Translations under genes and position numbers: made by a program | In this document: piece after piece, positions 56,122-64,000 of the stretch | Layout: each line of letters starts with the position of its first letter | Position numbering within the stretch: the first letter of the stretch is position 1 | Notes under the pieces: model-generated | Told to the model about the DNA's origin: nothing | Database searches by the model: none | What the model saw: only the letters and a program-made list of their open reading frames with translations | NCBI GenBank assembly: GCA_000750105.3 | Contig: JPHH03000007.1 | Span: 806,001 to 870,000 of the forward strand | Reading direction: 5' to 3' | Source: Tolypocladium sp. Sup5 PDA-1 | Taxonomy: Eukaryota > Ascomycota > Sordariomycetes > Hypocreales > Ophiocordycipitaceae | Length of the DNA stretch: 64,000 nt

Positions 56122-57251
56122 TGTTGTGAGTTATCTCGAGAGTTGTATAGAGAAGGCAGCCACTGATCGACGTGCATCGTGAAAGGGCGCCTTGATCTAG
56201 ACGTCCCCGTGAAGGATTCCGTCGTGGCAAGATGCAGAAATCGACTGGTACTCGCGGGAGGAGAAAGCCGTGCTTGCCGTGCCACTGCAAATGGAAGACA
56301 GCCGTGAAAGATGCCCCTGAAGGAAGGGTCGAGGACAAGGCGCACGCTGCTTCACGCTCGACGTCAATTCACGGGTCGTTCAGAAGTGGGCCAATCTATG
56401 AACATGGCTAACAACGCTGCAGGTGTGGTGGGTGGGTCTCGGGAACTTGACGCAGTGTTACCGCGTTACCGTGTTGCCTGTCTTGCCTGTGTTTGAGCAT
56501 TCCTTGACTGCTGGGGAGCGAAGAGGAATGGCAGTGGTTCAGGTGCAAGGGCCTGTACCAGTGGTGGATGACTGCTCGCCTCACTGACCAAGAGCCACAA
56601 TGGAACTGCCCAGATGGATCGCAGGTCGGTTGTGTGGATTCAGGAGACGCTTCAGCAGCAGAACCGTGCGGTGAGGGCAGCAGTGATTCAGCGTCGTCAC
56701 AGACTCACAGCCGCGCGCGACGCTGCCGAGCTGGCTTGCTGGGTCGCGTGATCTGCGAGGGCATCATTTTCAATTCGGCAGTCGCGAGACCTACCTCTGC
56801 ACCTAGTCTTCATCTTCGAGACTGCCTCCAACCCTCGACTTTCTCTCCTCATCCATCTTTTCGCTTCCTGCAGCATCTCTCGCTATTTCTTCATCGTCCT
56901 CATCGACTCACCGAGCACCTGCCGGCCTGCGCAGTGCGCAGCGAGTCAACGACGCCATCGCCCACGTGCACCCGAAAGTCTCCAGTTAGCGCCGCTCGTT
57001 GTGACTGGACGCCTTATCTCCATGGTTCCGAACACCCGCCCGTGCCAAGCGTGCCCACCAACAGCCAACAGCCAGGTCACGTGAACCAGCACCCGGACCC
57101 ATCCTCCAGTCGGTCAATCAATCTCTCGTCTTGCGTCTCCGCCGCTCTCCGTCTCCCATCCATCCTACGCACCCTTCCTCGACGCCAAACGTCGCCGCAT
57201 CGCACCCTAACGAGTCCCGATTCATCGTCACTCACCGAAATCATCCAAGAG
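56122..57251. other. Divergent promoter region of glycosylase and SF3B6 genes
   Basis: About 1.1 kb. The plus-strand frame 56568-57296 runs into the SF3B6 start codon in frame, but its sequence is leader-like and CT-rich (56800-57240). A GGTCACGTGAACC near-palindrome lies at 57075-57087, about 170 bp before the SF3B6 ATG. No further gene seen. Confidence 0.55.
57077..57084. promoter_or_regulatory. TCACGTGA palindrome upstream of SF3B6
   Basis: An E-box-type octamer, with extended dyad GGTCACGTGAACC, lies in the CT-rich leader or promoter of the SF3B6 gene. Third copy in the window. Confidence 0.45.
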
Positions 57252-57903
57252 ATGAGTAGTCGCGGCGGGAAACTTGCCCCCGAAGTCAACAGGTGAGTCT
57301 GTCGCGCGCGACGCGGGCTGCTTTTGCCTCTGCCCCCACGTCCGAGGTGTCGCCGTGATCTCCGATACCTGGTATCAGCCTGCTGACCATCGCCACAGAG
57401 CTCTGTTCGTCAAGAACTTGAGGTAACTCCATTCTCCATCCGAAAGCGACCGATGGCGCAACTAACCGCCATGGATTTAGCTACAGCGTCACTCCAGAGG
57501 AGTTGTTCGACCTGTTTGGAAAATTCGGCCCAATTCGGTACGCTTCCGTTGACCATCGCCAACGTCAAAAGATGTTTCTCACTAACTATTCGTCGCAGCC
57601 AAGTACGCCAGGGCATCTCGAACTCGACAAAGGGAACCGCCTTTGTCGTCTATGAGGACATGATGGATGCCAAGCAGGCTTGCGACAAGCTGAACGGCTT
57701 CAACTTCCAGAACCGTTATCTTGTCGGTACGTAGTCCCCCTGCGCACACGTTGCGCCTCCCCTCAGTAGTCTTCAAAACATGATTGCTGACAACCCACGC
57801 AGTACTATACCACCAGCCCGAGAAGATGGCCAAGTCCAAAGAGGACCTCGAGGCCCGCCGCGAATCTTTAGCTCAGCTCAAGAAGCAGCACGGCATCGAT
57901 TGA
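57252..57903 (+). CDS. SF3B6: U2 snRNP / SF3b subunit SF3B6 (p14), 116 aa
   Basis: p14 sits in SF3b close to the branch-point adenosine during spliceosome assembly. Five exons: 57252-57292, 57399-57422, 57481-57537, 57599-57726, 57803-57903 (351 nt). All introns (106, 58, 61 and 76 bp) have GT...AG ends and split codons, and the 24-nt second exon is a microexon. The product starts MSSRGGKLAPEVNRALFVKN. The RRM has RNP2 ALFVKNLS, EELFDLFGKFGPIRQVRQG, and RNP1-like KGTAFVVYED. It ends with the SF3b155-contact helix region VLYHQPEKMAKSKEDLEARR and KKQHGID. Length and sequence match the family closely. The stop is UGA followed by C, with an open 70-codon extension (see findings). Confidence 0.95.
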
Positions 57904-58354
57904 CAATCCGACCGGCCTACGGACAGCCTGCAAGAGAAGCCATCTTCGTCTGCGGGCCGGTCTCCGAAGACATCTAAGTCTACTTCGCCGGATCCGAAAA
58001 CGATTCTACGAAAGGGCACGCCGGCGGCCAACAACGCGGCCGCCAAGGGACATGTCGCCACGCGGGCAGTTCGCTTCGCCGAGGGAGTGCGAACTGCCGT
58101 AAAATCGTGTGCCTGATTGCTGCCTCGCCGTGCCACTCAAGACGTTTCCCTGGTAGGGGAGCGGCACATTCGTTCTTGGTCTTGGTCGGCTCCACGGGCA
58201 TTTTTGGGGTGTGGTTGCAAGTCTTGGGTCTAGGGCCAGGCACCACTCCTTGGAATGCATTCGGGGTTATCAGGTTGGACCGAGAACTTCAAGGTCTCGC
58301 CAGCAAGTGACGATACGTGAAGTCACTACGAACTGTTTTTGTTTCTGGGGTAAT

Positions 58355-58381
58355 TTCGCTAGGGGGTTCGCTAGGGGGTTA
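58355..58381 (+). repeat. Short tandem repeat with TTAGG-like units
   Basis: TTCGCTAGGGGG occurs twice in tandem, followed by TTAGGCAGAGGG. The G-rich strand vaguely resembles degenerate telomeric TTAGGG but is too short and divergent to call an interstitial telomere. Confidence 0.4.
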
Positions 58382-59730
58382 GGCAGAGGGTCCGGGCTTG
58401 CTAGATGGTTTTGATTCCGGGGAGTTGACCTACGAGATGCCGTCGTTTGACAATCGCAACTTTGTTTTGCTATATTTACCTTTGACGAAGCCCACAATGG
58501 CGGTGCTTACCCCGTGGATGAGTGAGTTTGCGGGTGACTCCGTGTCGTGACCTTGGGGATATGGACAGACATGCATCCGGAGATACCGACGAGGACCTCC
58601 ACTCCCAGCGAACTTCGTACAAGTCCTATCGTGATGTCAAGTTGTCGACGGCCTCCGGTGGAGAGATGGAGTAGATGGTGAACAGGCAGCTGCAGTACTC
58701 GGGGCGGGCGTTCGTGATATGCGGGCGGGCGTACATTAGTGCAGCACTCTGGGGTCATCGGGCGAGCCGAAGGTGCAGACGAGGAGTCCTATCGTGGGCA
58801 TCGAGGTAGGGATTGCTGCGGCTACAGGACAGGGTTTTGACTTTGGACCGGTGAAGCGAGCTTGGCTCTACCGGGCCAGCCGATGACGCTTTGACTTGCA
58901 ATTGACGTCGAGAATCGAGATGCAGCCGACGGGCGCCGTAGATACGAAATGGGCGCTCTACATGGCATCGCGTTTGTGCTTGCGGTCACTTGACGGCGAA
59001 CGCATGCGTGACGCAGTGCCCACCGCAGCGCTGGAACAGGCATTCTTGACGACATCTACGCACGTACAGTCAGGTACTACCTACCTTAAGGCACGGAGTA
59101 CATAGCTATGCGACAAATGTGCTCTTTGCTTTCTCCCGTTCTATTGTTGGAAACGTTGCTAGTCCGTACATAGTACTGCATCCCAGCCCCGTGGTCTCCG
59201 GCCCGGGCTCCTGGTATTTTGTGGGAGGCTCTCGCCACTGACCAAAGAAACGTCAGGGTCTTCTGGGAGAGTGCCTTGCGCGGCCTGCACAATGGGCCGC
59301 GTCGCCTCCGAGAGACAAAGCGAATTAATGCAGCGAGAGGAGAAGTCCGGGTATCCAGCCGGTCGCCTTGGAGGCGGCCGCGAAGATGGCAGTGTTGCGA
59401 CATGTGCGAATAGAGAGGCATCGGGGCCGGCGTCTTGGGCCGGGCGGTCGCAGAGACGGCCGGGCGGGCTTGGACTGCGCCCATCCGTACAGGTGGTTGC
59501 TACAGGGCATGGCACCCGCTACCGTACAGCGCACTCCGGTGTCTCCAGCGCGCCAGCTGTGTCGGGTGCTCGCCTGGAGCCTCAGAGGGCCCAGTGGCTG
59601 GCTGCCAATCGTGGCTGAGCCGACCACCCCACGTTTTCTCGCGGCCGTGAAGTCGGGGCCAGCGCGCTTAAACTTGGTTCGCCTTTGTCGGCGTTCCGAG
59701 CGACAAGTCGACTCGAAAAGCGACATGGCG

Positions 59731-59762
59731 TTCGTTCGTTCGTTCGTTCGTTCGTTCGTTCG
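59731..59762. repeat. TTCG tetranucleotide microsatellite
   Basis: Eight perfect TTCG units in noncoding DNA. Confidence 0.85.
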
Positions 59763-61021
59763 TCTCTCTGTTCTATTCCCAGATCTCACAGACAACGACT
59801 GGTCCTGCAGGCCCCCAATCGTGGCGGGGGCAGGCGGATATCAGATCAGACCAGCAGCAGCAGTGCCCACGGGCCGCGCGAGAGACCACCCACCTCACAC
59901 CCCGGGACATGGAGGTTCATGCTAGGCTCGAATGCGCCTGTTGGAAAGGCAGTATCCGGCCTCTGCCTGTGGTTTGCAAGGCGACGCTCTGGGAACTCGC
60001 CAAGTTGACTATGCACGAGTAGGGAGGGGACAGCGAGTCGGCCCAACGGTCAGCCCACCCGACGCACCGGAATCCCAATCATGCTACCTGGTCGTGTCTC
60101 TCGACTTGTCTGCAGGCAAGGTACGGAGTAGGTCCATGTTCATGTTGGATGGATCGCGTGCGTTCCCTGCCCGGGACTCCACCGCGCCAGCCGTGTCCGG
60201 CGACGAGTCTAGCTTGAAGTAAGGTGATGATGGCTGTTGAGAAGCCACAGCCCTGCTGGCCCCCTCGGTTGTTAGTCGTGGGACCTGTGATAATCCGTGA
60301 TACAGCAGGCTACGGGGCCAACTGCGCACCCGCTCGTTGGTGGCTTGTCGACGGGCAAGCATCATCGCGCAGAAGAGAACCCGAGACGGGCAGAGATTCG
60401 AGGCTGGGGCGTTGTCCTCTTCCCGCTGTCGTTGCTCGCATCTCTACATGCAGAGCCCTGCGACTCTTCACCCCCTACGAGTACTACACCAGACGAGGCC
60501 CCGCTCTGGACATCGTGGGGCTTCACTCCTACCGAGTACTGAGTACTGAGTACACCACACGACTCCGCTCTCCGAGCCCTGGCGTCTGACCGGCGACTCC
60601 AGCCGCCAGGCTGCGATATGATGCTATGCATACATCTCCCCGGGTTCACAGCCACGCTCCCTCCCAAGTGGCAGCTTTCTTCCTCGTCTGCACTGCTTTG
60701 CGTCACTCATCGTCCGAGCCCGCGTCCACCAAGCCACAAGCGCGGCCATGCAGTTGGTCGCTGCCGCCCGAGTTTAGACCCAACCGCGGCTCAACTGCCG
60801 GTCTCATCCAGTGATGATGGGCCAAGCACGGCGGCGCCTGAGCCGAGTCGGTCTGGTCCCTCCTCCAACATCATCATGGCCACCCTCGATCCCTCCCTTT
60901 CCCGCTTTGTCAACCACCCCTGGCTACCTGTCACGGCCAACAGCTGGAAGTATCCGCACTAGGCTTGGACTGCTTCTCCTGTGCTCGGGTTGGCGTATAC
61001 AGTGTCCTTCCCGTCCTTTAG

Positions 61022-61027
61022 TATAAA
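61022..61027 (+). promoter_or_regulatory. Putative TATA box of the SWIM gene
   Basis: TATAAA lies 24 bp before the ATG at 61046. If functional, transcription would start at about 61050-61080, so that ATG would be outside or at the very end of the mRNA. This is why a downstream ATG was chosen as the start. Confidence 0.35.
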
Positions 61028-61183
61028 GCCCCAGGTGTTCCCGTCATGGCCCCCATCCCCGGTGTCCTGCGCTATACGGTACGGGGAAGTGTCATGTCCC
61101 TTCTCCTCCCCTTATCCCTTTATCCCCTCGTTGGCCTAATGTCTGCACCGGTCTCTAGACTCAGTCGCCTCTCGCTCGAGGAG

Positions 61184-62563
61184 ATGCCTCCCACAACCCG
61201 CCCGCAGGCCAGGACGGCTTCGCAAGCTACGTCTAGCCAGGGCCCGGACCAAGAGGAGTCCAGTTCTGACCCGGAGAGCGACTCTGACGTCTCTGACCTT
61301 GACGATGACGAGACCCCCATGGTTGTGCGGTCTCCGACCAAGCTTATATACAACCTGGACCAGCTCTCGGAAAGGAGGCGAGCCGTTGTGCGCGATGTCT
61401 TCAGCGAGCCTCCCAAGATTGCCCTGCAGCGTTGTCGCCGGATCGATAACACGTACGCCTTCCAGATGACGGAGCTCGTTACCAGGTCTATCCGGATCCG
61501 CGCCCCTGATAGCGGCTTGCCCCGTCTGAGTTGCACCTGCGGAGAAGAGGACGCGCCCTGTACGCACCTCGTCTGGCTCCTTGACCAGGTCCAGAAGCAG
61601 ACGCTCTACGACCACGACGACAGCAAACCCCTGACCATGACGGCCGAGGGGTTCGCTGAGGAGATGGGTGACCCGTTCCAGAAGATCGCGGATTACCACC
61701 TCGACGTTCTCGCGGATGGGCTGCACTGTCAGGTGGTGGTAGAGCCGGGTGCGTACCCTGACGAGGAGATGGACCGCCATCGGGTGCTCGAGTCTCGCGA
61801 GCTGCTCTCCTCGATATACGGGATGGATCCCGAGGACTTCCGCCCGGATATCTTCACAACTCCTGAGCCTGGGACCAAGGCGCTTAAACGACGCGACCTG
61901 GACTGCACCGTCTTCCGGATGCTCCTCGACAACCACCACTTCTTCCACCATTTTCTCTCCCTCTCCCGCTCTACGGACCCCATAAACGACCCCTTCCGCA
62001 AGATCGCCCAGCGTGTTGACCACGTTCTCCGCGATCTGGACGCATACTCCGCTCAGTCCTCCTCCTTGGCCACCACCACCACAACAACATCCGCAGAACC
62101 GCCCGCAGACGTCTCTTGGACAGCTGGACACCTCGTCGGCACCGTCCGGCTCATCAAGAGCGCCATCTACAATCGTGACCACCCCCCGCAGCTGCACGAG
62201 AAGCTCTCCGCCGCCCGCACCCTCATCCACATCCTCGCCGCCGTCGTCGCCCGCAACCGCGACGTCCACCCGGGGCCCAGCCGCCGCAGCCGCAACCTCT
62301 ACCTCAACCTCATCGGCGACCGCGACCAGGACTTCGTCGTCGCCGAGCTCAACCTCCTGCCCCCCGAGGCCGCCAGCGCCTTCCTGCACACCCTCGAGGC
62401 CGTCCACGACCAGATCGGCCTCCACGGCGCCCCGGCCTCGTACGTCGCCAAGCTGCGCGCGCTGCTGGCCCGCCTGCGGACGTCTACCGCGGGCGCGGGT
62501 GCGGGCTTGAAGCGACATGGCAAGGGCCAGGGGACGCACCGTGGGTCCAAGAGGATGAAGTAG
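61184..62563 (+). CDS. SWIM-type zinc-finger protein, function unknown, 459 aa
   Basis: The frame is open from ATG 61046, but a TATA box at 61022 and the non-conserved-looking first 46 codons favour a later start; 61184 (MPPTTRPQARTASQ) is preferred, with 61092 and 61139 as alternatives. Residues 15-55 are acidic Ser/Asp-rich. SWIM motif: Cys117-x-Cys119-x6-Cys126-x-His128 within LSCTCGEEDAPCTHLVWLLD, preceded by a typical SWIM beta-hairpin (AFQMTELVTRSIRIRAP). C-terminal helices follow, including LLDNHHFFHHFLSLSRSTDP and LHEKLSAARTLIHILAAVVA, and a basic GKGQGTHRGSKRMK tail. SWIM domains bind DNA or partner proteins, for example in the Shu complex with RAD51 paralogues. This protein is much larger than yeast Shu2, so I draw no direct link. 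The gene is intronless. Confidence 0.8.
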   Translation: MPPTTRPQARTASQATSSQGPDQEESSSDPESDSDVSDLDDDETPMVVRSPTKLIYNLDQLSERRRAVVRDVFSEPPKIALQRCRRIDNTYAFQMTELVTRSIRIRAPDSGLPRLSCTCGEEDAPCTHLVWLLDQVQKQTLYDHDDSKPLTMTAEGFAEEMGDPFQKIADYHLDVLADGLHCQVVVEPGAYPDEEMDRHRVLESRELLSSIYGMDPEDFRPDIFTTPEPGTKALKRRDLDCTVFRMLLDNHHFFHHFLSLSRSTDPINDPFRKIAQRVDHVLRDLDAYSAQSSSLATTTTTTSAEPPADVSWTAGHLVGTVRLIKSAIYNRDHPPQLHEKLSAARTLIHILAAVVARNRDVHPGPSRRSRNLYLNLIGDRDQDFVVAELNLLPPEAASAFLHTLEAVHDQIGLHGAPASYVAKLRALLARLRTSTAGAGAGLKRHGKGQGTHRGSKRMK

Positions 62564-62610
62564 TATACGGAGTACGAAGTACGGATACGGCTACTACGTA
62601 CGGAGTAGAC
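62562..62610. repeat. Compound TACGGAGTAC / TACGAAGTAC motif cluster directly after the SWIM stop
   Basis: TATACGGAGTACGAAGTACGGATACGGCTACTACGTACGGAGTAG starts within a few bases of the stop codon: three GTAC-centred units in 49 bp. It is the most compact copy of the dispersed motif. Confidence 0.6.
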
Positions 62611-63014
62611 GCCGTTGGACCGAGTCCCCGACTCCTTGCAGATAGAGATCTGTGCTCCGCCGTCATCTGATGGCTTGCCTTCTTGACCGCTTCGGCACAC
62701 GCTGGCCGTGTGCCTTTTCCCACCATTGCTCTCCTTTACATCTTTACATCATTCCTGCAGTTCGCGAAGACCCGAGAGCTTCACCCTACGTTTACTACCC
62801 AGCGTCATTCGTGTATACGTCCTGTTCACCGGTACCTTCCTTTTTGATGGCTTAGTGAGAGACGCCCCCTCAAGGCCCTGGCATGGTAGAACAAAGAAAT
62901 AGAGATTCCCATTTGTCCCCCATCGCAGCGTCATGTGCTATCCAAGGCAACCATGCCCAAGGCCAGAAACCGCCCGCCACGTTGGCAATACCCTGTCAAG
63001 TGATGTCCCATGTG
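62564..63014. other. Convergent spacer SWIM gene / kinase-like gene
   Basis: About 450 bp between two stop codons. Apart from the motif cluster at its left end, it contains only presumed 3' UTR sequence. Confidence 0.55.
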
Positions 63015-64000
63015 TTACACGGTGACCCCGCTCGCAGCGCGGAACGCGTCGAGGGCATCGTAGACCTCCCGCAGGCTGGGCCGATTGTAGTAGTTCTCGT
63101 TCCAATCGCCCCTCTTCATGCCCTCAGCCCGCTCCTTCAGCCACGCCTCCGACGCCTCTATCTCCTTGGCCCACCAGTCCCGCGCAGTCTCCTGCACTTG
63201 CTGCGCCGTCGACGTGCCCGTGTTCTCAAGCTCGCGCAGAACCAGCCGGTCTCGCTCCCTGACGATGAACTTGGTCAGCCCGGGCTGTCTGCCACTTGTG
63301 CAGCGGTCGATGAGATCCCGCACGGGCTGGGGCGTGGCGGTGTATCCAGGGAACTCCACCAGCGGCTCCCACCGATAGGAGAGCCAGACGGCTGCCCTCT
63401 GCGGTGCGCTGCTCGCCTCGAAAATGCACCAGAGCACGCGACCCAGCATGTACACCTCGCATGCCTCCTGCTCCGTCCGGGTCAGGCATGACCACGGAAC
63501 GTTGTACCCCCTCGAGGGCCAGATGTAGTCCTCGCCTTCGCCCATCTCCTCCCAACCCGGACGCAGTTCGGTGAGAAGGTCGGCGTATCTGCCCTGGACT
63601 TCAGGGTCAATCCCCTCGTCGATGGCCAGGAGCCGGATGTATTCAATCGCGTTTACTTCTGGGGCGGCAAACTCGCACCAGACGCCTCGCTGCTCAAAGT
63701 CAATCATGATGGCATCCCAAGACTGAGAGAGCACAATGTTGTCGAGCCGGAGGTCGGGATAGAAGATGCGCGATGTCTCACGCAGGTGCAATAACGCAGA
63801 GGCTAGCTGAACGGACCATTTTATTTTGTCGGCCAAGGATACCTGACCGTGTATCTGGAGAAAGGGGATGAGGTCCCGCAAGCTGCCGTGTATGTGGTTC
63901 TCCACCGTGAAGCCGACAACAGCAACCTTGTTCCCAAAGCTGCATTTCTTGGTCACCAGATGGACCGGCCGGGCGATGACGTTTGGGTGCGGCGGAATGA
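63015..64000 (-). CDS. Protein-kinase-like protein, N-terminus beyond the window
   Basis: The frame ends at 63015 (TGA on the minus strand) and is open through base 64000, where it reads IPPHPNVIARPVHLVTKKC, so the gene continues to the right. A kinase fold is recognisable: HPNVI (end of the N-lobe alpha-C region), hinge-like GFTVENHIHGSLRDLI, and the catalytic loop IFYPDLRLDNIVLS in place of HRDLKxxN (Asp and Asn kept, His-Arg replaced by Tyr-Pro). IDFEQRG stands in place of DFG, AAPEVNAIEY in place of APE, and VYMLGRVLWCIFEA is helix F. The C-lobe is followed by an about 90-residue charged helical extension (WWAKEIEASEAWLKERAEGM). The replaced DFG glycine and HRD residues suggest weak or altered catalysis. 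Typical of large Pezizomycotina families of kinase-like proteins. Confidence 0.78.
   Translation of the reverse strand, partial: IPPHPNVIARPVHLVTKKCSFGNKVAVVGFTVENHIHGSLRDLIPFLQIHGQVSLADKIKWSVQLASALLHLRETSRIFYPDLRLDNIVLSQSWDAIMIDFEQRGVWCEFAAPEVNAIEYIRLLAIDEGIDPEVQGRYADLLTELRPGWEEMGEGEDYIWPSRGYNVPWSCLTRTEQEACEVYMLGRVLWCIFEASSAPQRAAVWLSYRWEPLVEFPGYTATPQPVRDLIDRCTSGRQPGLTKFIVRERDRLVLRELENTGTSTAQQVQETARDWWAKEIEASEAWLKERAEGMKRGDWNENYYNRPSLREVYDALDAFRAASGVTV

Larger units (their letters stand above)
57904..61183. other. Long intergenic region, partly unexplained
   Basis: 57904-58116 continues the SF3B6 frame (see findings). Beyond that I recognise no gene; frames such as 59368-59925 and 60618-60962 (plus) look random. 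Marks: tandem 13-bp repeats around 58355-58381, a (TTCG)n microsatellite at 59731-59762, GTAC-core motifs at 59092-59102, 59161-59177, 60119-60130 and 60528-60553, and a TATAAA at 61022-61027 just before the SWIM gene. Confidence 0.45.

Noticed and set aside
58355..58381. Interstitial telomere-like TTAGGG repeat
   Set aside because: Only two imperfect G-rich units; not enough to call telomeric origin.
61079..61158. Possible intron (GTACGG...CTCTAG) near the start of the SWIM gene
   Set aside because: Removing its 80 bp from the 61046 frame breaks the frame with the SWIM domain; it could only be a 5' UTR intron, so it was not used for the coding model.
61136..62539. 467-codon minus-strand frame opposite the SWIM gene
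   Set aside because: Antisense shadow of a GC3-rich gene; the plus strand carries the zinc-binding motif and ordered helices.
1..64000. Search for transposons, tRNA or rRNA genes, biosynthetic clusters and CRISPR arrays
   Set aside because: No transposase, reverse transcriptase, terminal inverted repeats, tRNA T-loop/anticodon pattern, PKS/NRPS motif or spaced repeat array was recognised by eye; short noncoding RNAs could still be missed.

Overview
The window is nuclear DNA of a filamentous ascomycete, most likely a Sordariomycete of the order Hypocreales. The supporting signs are a GC-rich sequence, short introns (about 49-200 bp) with GTRNGT donors, CTAAC or CTGAC branch sites and YAG acceptors, and a set of Pezizomycotina-type genes (NUC-1-type bHLH regulator, fungal KAR9, QDE-3/SGS1-type RecQ helicase, HeLo-domain protein). 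It reads as a core, gene-ordered chromosomal segment. I saw no transposon, rRNA, tRNA, CRISPR or secondary-metabolite cluster. Genes are monocistronic and alternate strands; intergenic gaps run from 0.3 to 3.7 kb.

Layout. 1-356: 3' end of a METTL7-type methyltransferase. 731-2320 (-): conserved fungal protein of unknown role. 5705-9016 (+): KAR9 spindle-positioning protein. 10030-15271 (-): RecQ helicase SGS1/QDE-3. 16956-17853 (+): YoaK/DUF1275 membrane protein. 18813-24659 (+): six-exon, 1847-residue ankyrin protein whose N-terminal part looks like a nucleotidyltransferase fold. 24946-25739 (-): ATG33 mitophagy protein. 26688-29966 (-): MPH1/FANCM helicase. 30950-33177 (+): MEX67 mRNA exporter. 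36923-39193 (+): kelch-type single-pass membrane protein. 42713-44809 (+): NUC-1/PHO4-type phosphate regulator. 45152-45595 (-): PCC1 of KEOPS. 46411-48568 (+): CDC14 phosphatase. 49402-51225 (-): HeLo-domain pseudokinase. 52152-53267 (-): ERV29/SURF4 cargo receptor. 54559-56121 (-): MBD4-like DNA glycosylase. 57252-57903 (+): SF3B6/p14 of U2 snRNP. 61184-62563 (+): SWIM zinc-finger protein. 63015-64000 (-): kinase-like protein running off the right edge.

Functional threads. Three DNA-maintenance genes lie in the window (SGS1, MPH1, MBD4-like). Mitosis and its exit are represented by KAR9 and CDC14, and RNA work by MEX67, SF3B6 and PCC1. They are housekeeping neighbours rather than one pathway. 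The most unusual items are the HeLo-pseudokinase, which resembles the architecture of the animal necroptosis effector MLKL, and the ankyrin protein with a putative nucleotidyltransferase head. Others are a 70-codon in-frame extension after the SF3B6 UGA stop, a CDC14 first intron that is in frame and open, and families of short palindromic motifs confined to the intergenic DNA.

Exon joins were worked out by hand from reading frame, splice signals and protein-family fit. No alignment or database search was run.
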